Part shown: positions 18,597 to 26,202 of the stretch, one piece after another | How positions within the stretch are numbered: the stretch's first letter is position 1 | Layout of the letters: the number at the start of each line of letters is the position of its first letter | DNA from: Rhodopseudomonas palustris JSC-3b | GTDB lineage: Bacteria > Pseudomonadota > Alphaproteobacteria > Rhizobiales > Xanthobacteraceae | Length of the DNA: 64,000 nt | Direction of reading: 5' to 3' | NCBI GenBank assembly: GCA_000504425.1 | Contig: KI632513.1 | Location: 1,954,045-2,018,044, forward strand | Program-made: the position numbers and the translations under genes | Notes under the pieces: model-generated | Told to the model about the DNA's origin: nothing | Seen by the model: the letters and a program-made list of their open reading frames with translations, nothing else | Database searches by the model: none

Positions 18597-21500
18597 TCAA
18601 TGGAAATCCCGCGACTTGGGCAGGATGCGCACGTCGCGCGGATGACGGACCGGCTGTGCCGGCTCATTGGGATGGTCGCGGCGATCATCATTGAGCGGCT
18701 CGCCGCGGCTGATACCGGGCGGCGCGACCAGGCTGTCGGACAATTGCTGCAGCTCGGCGCTGCGATCGACCAGCCGCTCGGCGACGAGATGCACCACGCC
18801 CTCCGGGCTCGCCTGAATCCGCCCTTCCGCCCACAACAGCCGCGCGCCCATCACCTCTTTGCGATAACGCTCCAGCACCGCCGGCCACACCACCAGATTG
18901 GCGATGCCGGTCTCGTCCTCCAGCGTGATGAACACCACGCCCTTGGCGCTGCCCGGCCGCTGCCGCACCAGCACCACGCCAGCGCAGCGCGTGCGCCGGC
19001 CGCTGCTACGCTGGTCGGAAATCGATTGGCAGGTCTCGACCCGCTCGCGCGCAAACAGCGCACGCAAAAACTGCATCGGATGGCCCTGCAGCGACAGCCG
19101 CACGGTCTGATAATCGGCGACCACATGCTCGGCGAGCGGCATTTGCGGCAGCGGCGCCGCGGCCTCGTCGCGCTGCTCGCGCGCGCTCGCGGCCTCGAAC
19201 AGCGGCAGCGGCACATCGTCGGGCAGCCGCCGCACCGCCCACAGCGCCGCACGGCGATCGAGCTGCAGCGAGCGGAACGCATCGGCATCGGCGAGCAGGA
19301 TCAGCGCGCGCTTCGGCAGCCGCGTGACGCGCGCGAACTGCTCCAGCGAGCTGAACGCGCCGCGCGCCCGCGCAGCAACGATCCGCTCCGCCCAATCATC
19401 GCTCGGCGGTTCGCCGGCGGCGCGCCGCACCCGCTCCTCATCGGGATCGGTCCAGCGAAAGCCGTCGATCTGCCGAAAGCCGAGCCGCACCGCATGATGT
19501 TTGCCGGAGCACTGTTCCAGCGTGCACTGCGCTTCACTGAACGCAATGTCGATCGGCCGCACCTCGACGCCATTGCGGCGCGCATCGCCGACAATCTGCG
19601 CCGGCGCATAAAAGCCCATCGGCTGCGAATTGAGCAGCGCGCAGCAGAACGCATCGGGGTGCAGACATTTCAGCCAGGCCGAGACATAGACCAGCTTGGC
19701 GAAACTGGCGGCATGGCTTTCCGGAAAGCCGTAGGAGCCAAAACCCTTGATCTGCTCAAAACAGTTTTGCGCGAATACCGGGTCATAGCCGCGCTTCACC
19801 AGATTGCCGATCATCTTGCTTTCAAACTTGCCGATGGTGCCGACATTGCGAAAGGTCGCCATCGCGCGGCGCAGCTGATTGGCTTCATCGGGCGTGAAAT
19901 GCGCGGCCTCGATCGCGATGCGCATCGCCTGTTCCTGAAACAGCGGCACCCCCAGCGTCTTGCCCAATATCTGTTGCAGCTCATTCTTGTCGCCGGCGTG
20001 TCCGGCTGGCGATGGATACACCACCGGCTCCTGGCCATTCCGGCGGCGCAGATAAGGATGCACCATATCGCCCTGGATCGGCCCCGGCCGCACGATCGCG
20101 ACTTCGATCACGAGATCATAGAAGCAGCGCGGCTTGAGCCGCGGCAGCATGTTCATCTGCGCCCGGCTCTCAACCTGAAACACGCCGATCGACTCGCCCC
20201 GCTGCAGCATCTGATAGACCTCGTTATCGTCCTGCGACTTGATGTCGGACAGTTGCAGCGCCGTGCCCTTGTGCATGCTGATCAGATCGAAAGCCTTGCG
20301 GATGCAGGTCAGCATGCCGAGCGCCAGCACATCGACCTTCATCATCTTGACCGCGTCGATGTCGTCCTTGTCCCATTCGATGAAACTGCGATCGGCCATC
20401 GCGGCGTTGCCGATCGGCACGAATTCATCGAGCCGGTCCTGGGTCAGCACATAACCGCCGACATGCTGCGACAGATGGCGCGGAAAGCCGATCAGCTCGG
20501 TGGCGAGCTCGACCGCGCGGGTGATCATCGGGTTTTGGGGATCAAGCCCGGCCTGCCGCACCTGCATCTCGCTGAGGCCCTTGCCCCACGAGCCCCACAC
20601 CGTATCGGCAAGCCCGGCGCAGACATCTTCGGACAAGCCCAGCACCTTGCCGACATCGCGGATCGCCGAGCGTGGCCGATAATGGATCACGGTGGCGACG
20701 ATCGCGGCGCGGTGCCGGCCATAGCGGCGATAGATGTATTGCATCACCTCTTCGCGCCGCGAGTGCTCGAAATCGACGTCGATATCGGGCGGCTCGTCGC
20801 GCTCCTCGGACACGAAGCGCTCGAACAAAAGATCGATCTCGGTCGGATCAACGCAAGTGATGCCGAGCACATAGCACACCGCCGAATTGGCGGCCGAGCC
20901 GCGGCCCTGGCACAAAATGCCTTGCGAGCGCGCATAGCGGACGATGTCGTGCACGGTCAGGAAATAATGCGCGTAGCCGCGGCGCGCGATGATCGCCAGT
21001 TCCTTGTCGATGGTGGCGCGCAGCTTGGCGCTGATGCCGTTTGGAAAATACTGCGTGATGCCAAGTTCAGTCAGGTCATGAAGATGCTGCTGCGCGCTCT
21101 TGCCGGGCGGCACCGGCTCATCGGGATAGTGATATTTCAGCTCATCGAGCGAAAACGAGATGCGGTTCGCAAAGCGCAGCGTCTCGGCGATCGCCTCAGG
21201 ATCGGCGCGGAACAGCCGCGCCATTTCCGCCGGCGGCTTGAGATGACGCTCGGCATTGCTTTCGAGCTGCCGCCCGGCGGCATCGAGCGTGGTCTTATTG
21301 CGCACGCATGACAGCACGTCCTGCAACGCGCGCCGATCCGGGTGGTGATAGAGCACGTCATTGCTGGCGATGCATGGCACCTGCGCCGTCGCCGCAACAC
21401 GCCGCAGCCGCGCCAACCGTCGCTTGTCATCACCGCGATAATAGGGCGCCAGCGCCAGCCAGACGCCGTCCCGCTGCAACGCCGTCAGACGCTGCAAGGC

Positions 21501-22034
21501 GGCGGCGATCTCGGCGGCATGAAAACGATAAGGCGGCATCAAGACCAGCAGGATTTGCGAGTGCTGTTTTTGGTGACCGTCATGCCCGACCTTGGGCCGG
21601 GCAGCCAGGTCGCGCAGATTGATCAAAGACGTGGACGAGCCCGGCCATGACGACGTGGTGGGCTCGGGGACGAAAGCTTCGAGGTCGGCGAAGGTCAGAT
21701 GGCACTCGCCTTTGTCGGCGCGCATCTTGCCGGCGCTGAGCAGCCGGCACAGCCGGCCATAGGTGGCGCGGTCGGTAGGATAGGCTAGTAGCTCCGGCGT
21801 GCCATCGGCAAAGCACAGCCGCGTGCCGATCAGCAGTTTTGGTTTGTGGACCAGCTCGTCATTGCCTAGCTCGCTATAGGCGCGCACCACGCCGGCCAAC
21901 GTGTTGCGGTCGGCAATGCCGATCGCGTCCAGGCCGAGCGCACTGGCCTGCTGCACATAGTCCTGCGGATGCGAGGCGCCGTGCAGAAATGAGAAATTGC
22001 TGGTGACGCCGATTTCGGCGTAACGCGCGATCAT
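18597..22034 (-). CDS. dnaE2: Error-prone DNA polymerase DnaE2 (ImuC) with in-frame repeat insertion
   Basis: A 1145-residue C-family polymerase alpha subunit of the DnaE2/ImuC type, which does SOS translesion synthesis with ImuA and ImuB. The N-terminal PHP domain (YAEIGVTSNFSFLHGASHPQDYV), the palm with YVLGITCVDPTEIDLLFERF and DEPPDIDVDFEH (catalytic Asp pair), and a C-terminal OB domain (GVVLVRQRPGSAKGVVFITLEDETG) are present. The frame is intact. Residues ~127-152 (bases 21578-21652) come from a palindromic repeat of exactly 75 bases, inserted between the PHP-proximal VPEP and ILLVLMPPYRF segments. An AAGG site precedes the ATG. Confidence 0.95.
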   Translation of the reverse strand: MIARYAEIGVTSNFSFLHGASHPQDYVQQASALGLDAIGIADRNTLAGVVRAYSELGNDELVHKPKLLIGTRLCFADGTPELLAYPTDRATYGRLCRLLSAGKMRADKGECHLTFADLEAFVPEPTTSSWPGSSTSLINLRDLAARPKVGHDGHQKQHSQILLVLMPPYRFHAAEIAAALQRLTALQRDGVWLALAPYYRGDDKRRLARLRRVAATAQVPCIASNDVLYHHPDRRALQDVLSCVRNKTTLDAAGRQLESNAERHLKPPAEMARLFRADPEAIAETLRFANRISFSLDELKYHYPDEPVPPGKSAQQHLHDLTELGITQYFPNGISAKLRATIDKELAIIARRGYAHYFLTVHDIVRYARSQGILCQGRGSAANSAVCYVLGITCVDPTEIDLLFERFVSEERDEPPDIDVDFEHSRREEVMQYIYRRYGRHRAAIVATVIHYRPRSAIRDVGKVLGLSEDVCAGLADTVWGSWGKGLSEMQVRQAGLDPQNPMITRAVELATELIGFPRHLSQHVGGYVLTQDRLDEFVPIGNAAMADRSFIEWDKDDIDAVKMMKVDVLALGMLTCIRKAFDLISMHKGTALQLSDIKSQDDNEVYQMLQRGESIGVFQVESRAQMNMLPRLKPRCFYDLVIEVAIVRPGPIQGDMVHPYLRRRNGQEPVVYPSPAGHAGDKNELQQILGKTLGVPLFQEQAMRIAIEAAHFTPDEANQLRRAMATFRNVGTIGKFESKMIGNLVKRGYDPVFAQNCFEQIKGFGSYGFPESHAASFAKLVYVSAWLKCLHPDAFCCALLNSQPMGFYAPAQIVGDARRNGVEVRPIDIAFSEAQCTLEQCSGKHHAVRLGFRQIDGFRWTDPDEERVRRAAGEPPSDDWAERIVAARARGAFSSLEQFARVTRLPKRALILLADADAFRSLQLDRRAALWAVRRLPDDVPLPLFEAASAREQRDEAAAPLPQMPLAEHVVADYQTVRLSLQGHPMQFLRALFARERVETCQSISDQRSSGRRTRCAGVVLVRQRPGSAKGVVFITLEDETGIANLVVWPAVLERYRKEVMGARLLWAEGRIQASPEGVVHLVAERLVDRSAELQQLSDSLVAPPGISRGEPLNDDRRDHPNEPAQPVRHPRDVRILPKSRDFH
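21578..21652. repeat. Palindromic repeat family A, copy 3, inside dnaE2
   Basis: 75 bases sharing the GATCAAAGAC core and the ACGAGCCCGGCCATGACG arm with the intergenic copies at 14178 and 6483. The length is a multiple of three, so the dnaE2 frame is kept. Confidence 0.85.
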
Positions 22035-22076
22035 GCAATCCGCCTTGGATTAGATTTTCAGATGACGTTTCGTTTC

Positions 22077-22200
22077 GGCATTGCGAGGAGCACCCGGATC
22101 GGCGCTTTGCGCCGTCCGGGCACAGGCTTCGCGACGAAGCAATCCAGACTGGTGTCGCTGCGATAAATAGCTGGATTGCTTCGCTTCGCTCGCAATGACG
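22077..22200. repeat. Palindromic repeat family B, composite copy
   Basis: Begins CATTGCGAGGAGC and ends GCTCGCAATGACG, with the GAAGCAATCCAG / CTGGATTGCTTC inner arms. The left arm is interrupted by a ~38-bp GC-rich palindrome (ACCCGGATCGGCGCTTTGCG...), also found in the copy at 28050. Confidence 0.85.
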
Positions 22201-22250
22201 ATGTGGTGGGGCTTTGTTGCAAGCGGAGAAATTGTTGCACGACATCACCC

Positions 22251-22343
22251 CGTCATTGCGAGGAGCGTAGCGACGAAGCAATCCAAACACAGAGCACCGG
22301 CGCTTCTGGATTGCTTCGTCGGCTTCGCCTCCTCGCAATGACG
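22251..22343. repeat. Palindromic repeat family B, full copy
   Basis: CGTCATTGCGAGGAGCGTAG ... GCCTCCTCGCAATGACG, with GACGAAGCAATCCA and TGGATTGCTTCGTC inner arms. Confidence 0.85.
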
Positions 22344-22456
22344 AAAGAGACATGGTTTTGCTTCGCCTCCTCGCAATGACGGCGGAGACATTGTTCGACG
22401 TCGCTTCGCGCAATGACGAAAGAGACATTGTGCGATGCTGCGTTCGCAATGACGGA
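22344..22456. repeat. Degenerate tandem half-copies of family B
   Basis: Three right-half remnants ending CGCAATGACG, near 22382, 22418 and 22455. Each is followed by a variant of AAAGAGACATTGT, giving an irregular ~37-bp period. It fills the rest of the imuB-dnaE2 gap. Confidence 0.7.
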
Positions 22457-22522
22457 AGAGACAAGTGCGCCGCTCCTCGCGAGGAGAGCTAGCGCCCTAG
22501 CCTCTGGCCCTAGCGCCCGCCG

Positions 22523-24109
22523 TCACGCGAACAGGCCGTGCACATACCAGCGCGGCTGGCCGTGGCCATCGGCGCTGGGCAACACCTCGCGGCCATAGAG
22601 CCCGTCGCGATACAGCCAGAACCGCGCGCCGACCTCGTCCTCGATCCGAAAATAATCGCGGGTCAGGCCGGGCTCGGGCCTGCGCCACCATTCCATCGCG
22701 ATCCGTTCCGGGCCTTCGGCGCGGGCGACACGGTGCGTGACGCGCCGCCAGGTGAATTGCGCCGGCGGCCCATCGGGCACCTCGGCCAGCACCTCGACCG
22801 GCTCGGGCGGCTGCAGCAGCCGCAGCGGCCGCAGCGGCGGCTCGTCAGCGCGTGCCGGCCACGGCGTCTCGTGACAGGTTTGCGGCGGACAATGCTGCAC
22901 CGGCACCGCCAGCGCCGCGCGCTCTGGCAGATGACTGTCCTGCGGCAGATAACGCAGCACGCGCCGCGCGCCGAGCCGCGCCGACAGCGTGTCTGCCAGC
23001 GCCGCGACATCCTCGGCCTGATGGGCGGTGCTATCAAAGCCGCGCTGCGCGGCATCGACCACCACGGTGTGACTGGCGGCGAGCCGGATCAGATCGAAAC
23101 CGAAACCGGGATCGAGCGGATCGGCGAGCGCGTCGAGCTTTTCGGCAAACAAGCGCTCGACCATTTCGGTGCGCGTCACCGGCTGTCCGGCCTCGACCAT
23201 GATGGTGCGCACCGCGCCGTCGCTGCGGAAGAACGACGCCAGCAATTGCCGCGCGCCCTTGCCGCTCTTTTCCATCGCCGCAATCAACAGCCGCGCCAGC
23301 GCCAGCAGCGTCGGCATGATCACTTCAAGCGTCGCCACCGGCTCGGCAAAGCGCTTGTCGACCACATAGTCCGGCGCCGGACGACGCGGCGAGATCGGCG
23401 CATCTTCCGCGCCGCTGGCCTGGCGCAGCACCGCGACAAAATCGGCGCCGAACCGCGCCGCCAGTTCCGAGGGCTGCCGCGCCAGCACATCGCCGATCGT
23501 CACCAGCCCCGCGCGGCGCAGGCCGCGCACGATGCCAGGATCAACGCCGAGCGCCGCTACCGGCAGCGGCGCCACCGCCTCGGCCTCACCGCCTGGCGGC
23601 ACGATGGTGCGCGGCGCTCCGCGGCTCAGCGCCCGCGCCGCCACCGCGGTGCCGGCAATCGCGGCACGCGCCGCAAAACCCTGGCGCTGCAGCCCCTGCA
23701 GCAACGCGGTGAGCAGCCCCTGTTCGTCGCCGAACAGATGGGCGCAGCCGGTGATGTCGAGGCACAGGCCGTCATCACCATCCAGCGCCACCAGCGGGGT
23801 AAAACGGTCGCACCAATCGGCGATCGCCGAAAGCAGCGCGGCATCGGCCACGGCATCATGCTCGATCACGTCGAGCGAGGGATGCATGGCGCGCGCGGTT
23901 GCGAGCGGCATGCCGGGCGTCAGCCCGCCTTGCGCCGCGCGGGCGTCGCAGGCCACCAGCACGAGCGCGTTGTCGCGTTTGGCGACGACGACGCGCGGCT
24001 CAGCCGGCGAGCCGTCGCGGGGCGGCGACAGCCGTTCGATACGATCGGTCGGCAACCGCGGCAACCAAAGGCCGAGGATGCGTCTGCGGTTCACGGAAGC
24101 GGCACGCAT
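22523..24109 (-). CDS. imuB: ImuB, Y-family polymerase-like mutagenesis protein
   Basis: A 528-residue ImuB, the catalytically inactive Y-family homologue that links DnaE2 to the beta clamp during SOS mutagenesis. The N-terminus (RRRILGLWLPRLPTDRIERL), the palm-like block DRFTPLVALDGDDGLCLDITGCAHLFGDE and the helix-hairpin-helix-like GLRRAGLVTIGDVLARQPSELAARFG are visible. The C-terminal IRIED/RFWLYRDGLYG segment is typical of ImuB. The ATG at 24109 (MRAASVNRRR) is preferred over one at 24175 that only extends into imuA. It overlaps imuA by 110 bases. Confidence 0.93.
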   Translation of the reverse strand: MRAASVNRRRILGLWLPRLPTDRIERLSPPRDGSPAEPRVVVAKRDNALVLVACDARAAQGGLTPGMPLATARAMHPSLDVIEHDAVADAALLSAIADWCDRFTPLVALDGDDGLCLDITGCAHLFGDEQGLLTALLQGLQRQGFAARAAIAGTAVAARALSRGAPRTIVPPGGEAEAVAPLPVAALGVDPGIVRGLRRAGLVTIGDVLARQPSELAARFGADFVAVLRQASGAEDAPISPRRPAPDYVVDKRFAEPVATLEVIMPTLLALARLLIAAMEKSGKGARQLLASFFRSDGAVRTIMVEAGQPVTRTEMVERLFAEKLDALADPLDPGFGFDLIRLAASHTVVVDAAQRGFDSTAHQAEDVAALADTLSARLGARRVLRYLPQDSHLPERAALAVPVQHCPPQTCHETPWPARADEPPLRPLRLLQPPEPVEVLAEVPDGPPAQFTWRRVTHRVARAEGPERIAMEWWRRPEPGLTRDYFRIEDEVGARFWLYRDGLYGREVLPSADGHGQPRWYVHGLFA

Positions 24110-24782
24110 CACAATTCCATTCCATGATCCAGCGGCCGGTCGGGCCGCGACGATTGCGGATGAGCGAAGTTTCAAGCATCGGAGCGCCCCAGCCTTCCAC
24201 CGGCGGCGAATGCGCGGCGCGCACCATCCAGCGCGTTTCCGCGGTCGAGGTCTGCGGCGTGGCGGCGATGCGCAGCATCAAGGCGGTGACGCCGGATTGC
24301 TGCGCCGCCAGGCTGAGCTTGCGGCTGGCGACCGCATCGAAGGCGCGGCTTTCGCCCCACAGCTCGGTCACCACCGCGCCGAGCCCGGTGCAGGCCAGCG
24401 CATCGGCGGCGCTGCGCAGCGCGCTGTCGGCATCGGGCGCGCGCACCACCACGATGCGGCGCGGATCGAGCCCGAGTTCGGCAAAGCCGGCCATTGCCAG
24501 ATCGCCGCTCTCGCGCGCCGCGAAATCGACCCGCACCCACAATAGAAAGCGCTGCTCGCTGGCCTGCCGCGCCAGCCCGGCGACAAAGCCGGTGGCGGCG
24601 CCGGCGGCGCTGCCTTCGCCAAACACCTCATGCAGCGCGCCGAGCGCCAGCCCGCCCTGCAACGCCGCATCGACCGCGGCATGGCCGAGCGGCTGGCGCC
24701 GCAGCGGCTCCGCCAGCCCGTGTTCCAGCCGGTCAATGGCGCCTTGCAGGCGCGCAAGCGTGCTCATGCGGGCACTGGGCAT
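24000..24782 (-). CDS. imuA: ImuA, RecA-like SOS mutagenesis protein
   Basis: A ~260-residue ImuA homologue (RecA-fold lineage, often annotated SulA-like). It is required with ImuB and DnaE2 for damage-induced mutagenesis. The core LALGALHEVFGEG and FLLWVRVDFAARESGDLAMAGFAELGLDPRRIVVVRAPDADSAL is conserved. The ATG at 24782 is chosen because AAGGAG lies six bases before it; ATGs at 24797 and 24767 are alternatives. The last ~35 codons overlap imuB in another frame. The LexA box lies ~67 bases upstream. Confidence 0.9.
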   Translation of the reverse strand: MPSARMSTLARLQGAIDRLEHGLAEPLRRQPLGHAAVDAALQGGLALGALHEVFGEGSAAGAATGFVAGLARQASEQRFLLWVRVDFAARESGDLAMAGFAELGLDPRRIVVVRAPDADSALRSAADALACTGLGAVVTELWGESRAFDAVASRKLSLAAQQSGVTALMLRIAATPQTSTAETRWMVRAAHSPPVEGWGAPMLETSLIRNRRGPTGRWIMEWNCDACRFREPQTHPRPLVAAVADRSYRTAVAAPRRLAG

Positions 24783-24848
24783 GCCGCGCTCCTTCATCGA
24801 TTGGCGGCCGTTTGCCGGTTGTCCTTAAAACCCGTGGCTGGCCGTTTC

Positions 24849-24863
24849 GTTCATGATATGTTC
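24849..24863. promoter_or_regulatory. LexA (SOS) box between imuA and the radical SAM gene
   Basis: GTTCATGATATGTTC is an exact GTTC-N7-GTTC, the alphaproteobacterial LexA site. It lies between divergent genes, 67 bases from the imuA ATG and 83 from the radical SAM ATG, so it could control both. About two such matches are expected by chance in 64 kb; the placement is what supports it. Confidence 0.85.
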
Positions 24864-24945
24864 TAATATAAGACCCAGGTGCCCCGAGGAGTCAATCGGG
24901 ATCGCCACCTGAGTTTTGGACTGCCCCCTTGTGAGGAATTTTGGG

Positions 24946-26175
24946 ATGGATCTGCAACGCAAGCTGGCCATTCTCGCCGATGCCGCCAAATACGACGCTT
25001 CTTGTGCCTCCAGCGGCACCAACCGGCGCGACTCCCGCGACGGCAAAGGGCTGGGCTCGGCTGGCGGCATGGGCATCTGTCATTCGTTTGCGCCCGATGG
25101 CCGCTGCATCTCGCTCTTAAAAATCCTGCTGACCAATGCCTGCCAATATGACTGCCTGTATTGCATCAACCGCGCGTCCTCGAACGTGGCGCGCGCCCGC
25201 TTCACCGTCGAGGAAGTGGTGACGCTGACGCTTGGCTTCTATCGCCGCAATTATATCGAAGGGCTGTTTCTGTCCTCCGGCATCATCCGCAGCGCCGACT
25301 ACACCATGGAGCAGTTGGTGGCGGTGGCGCGCACGCTGCGCGAGCGCCAGTTTCGCGGTTACATCCATCTCAAAACCATTCCCGACGCCGACGAGGCGCT
25401 GATCAGCGCCGCCGGCCGCTATGCCGACCGGCTGTCGATCAATATCGAGCTGCCGGAGGAGCACAGTCTTGGCCGGCTCGCGCCAGAGAAAGACGTGCGC
25501 TCGATCCGGCGCAGCATGGGCCGGGTGCGGCTCAAACTCGATGAAGCGCAGGAGGCGCGCCAGACGCAAAGCCGCAGCAAGCCGCCGCGCTTCGCGCCGG
25601 CCGGGCAAAGCACGCAGATGATCGTCGGCGCCGACAGCGCCTCCGACAAGACCATCCTCGCCACCAGCGCCAATCTCTATGGCGCCTATCATCTGAAGCG
25701 GGTGTACTACTCGGCGTTCAGCCCGATCCCCGAGGCCAGCCGAGCGCTGCCGCTGGCGGCGCCGCCCTTGGTGCGCGAGCATCGGCTGTATCAGGCCGAT
25801 TGGCTGCTGCGCTTCTATGGCTTTGCCGCCGACGAAATTCTCGACGACACCGACATGCTGTCGCTGCAGCACGATCCGAAATTGGCCTGGGCGCTACGCC
25901 ACCGCGAGCGCTTCCCGCTCGACGTCAACCGCGCCTCGCGCGAAGACCTGCTGCGGGTGCCAGGCTTTGGCGCGCGCACGGTGGAACGGATTCTGACGCT
26001 ACGCCGGGTCGGCACGCTGCGCGCGGCCGATCTGGCGCGGTTGCGTATCCCGAGGAACAAGGCGCTGCCGTTCATCGTTCTGCCCGATCACCGCCCGGCG
26101 CCGGCGCTGCTCGACAGCACCACGCTTGAGGCGCGCTTTGCGCCGCAAGCGCAGCAACTGGGCTTTGGCTTTTAA
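24946..26175 (+). CDS. Putative DNA modification/repair radical SAM protein
   Basis: A 409-residue radical SAM protein of the family annotated as putative DNA modification/repair radical SAM protein. The [4Fe-4S] motif is C66-C70-C73 (NACQYDCLYCINR). An HhH DNA-binding motif lies at ~326-350 (DVNRASREDLLRVPGFGARTVERIL). The ATG at 24946 follows GAGGAA at a good distance; the frame extends upstream but without a ribosome site. It pairs with the DUF4130-UdgX gene 27 bases downstream, as seen in many genomes, and diverges from imuA across a LexA box. The reaction is unknown. Confidence 0.9.
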   Translation: MDLQRKLAILADAAKYDASCASSGTNRRDSRDGKGLGSAGGMGICHSFAPDGRCISLLKILLTNACQYDCLYCINRASSNVARARFTVEEVVTLTLGFYRRNYIEGLFLSSGIIRSADYTMEQLVAVARTLRERQFRGYIHLKTIPDADEALISAAGRYADRLSINIELPEEHSLGRLAPEKDVRSIRRSMGRVRLKLDEAQEARQTQSRSKPPRFAPAGQSTQMIVGADSASDKTILATSANLYGAYHLKRVYYSAFSPIPEASRALPLAAPPLVREHRLYQADWLLRFYGFAADEILDDTDMLSLQHDPKLAWALRHRERFPLDVNRASREDLLRVPGFGARTVERILTLRRVGTLRAADLARLRIPRNKALPFIVLPDHRPAPALLDSTTLEARFAPQAQQLGFGF

Positions 26176-26202
26176 GGCGCGCTCTCCACGCTTTCGACTG
26201 CG

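Noticed and set aside
18501..21311. A 936-codon open frame on the plus strand
   Set aside because: It lies exactly antisense to dnaE2, has no recognisable domain and runs through His/Arg-rich sequence typical of high-GC shadow frames.
22538..24127. A 529-codon frame on the plus strand opposite imuB
   Set aside because: Same artefact; Arg/His/Gln-rich, no domain.
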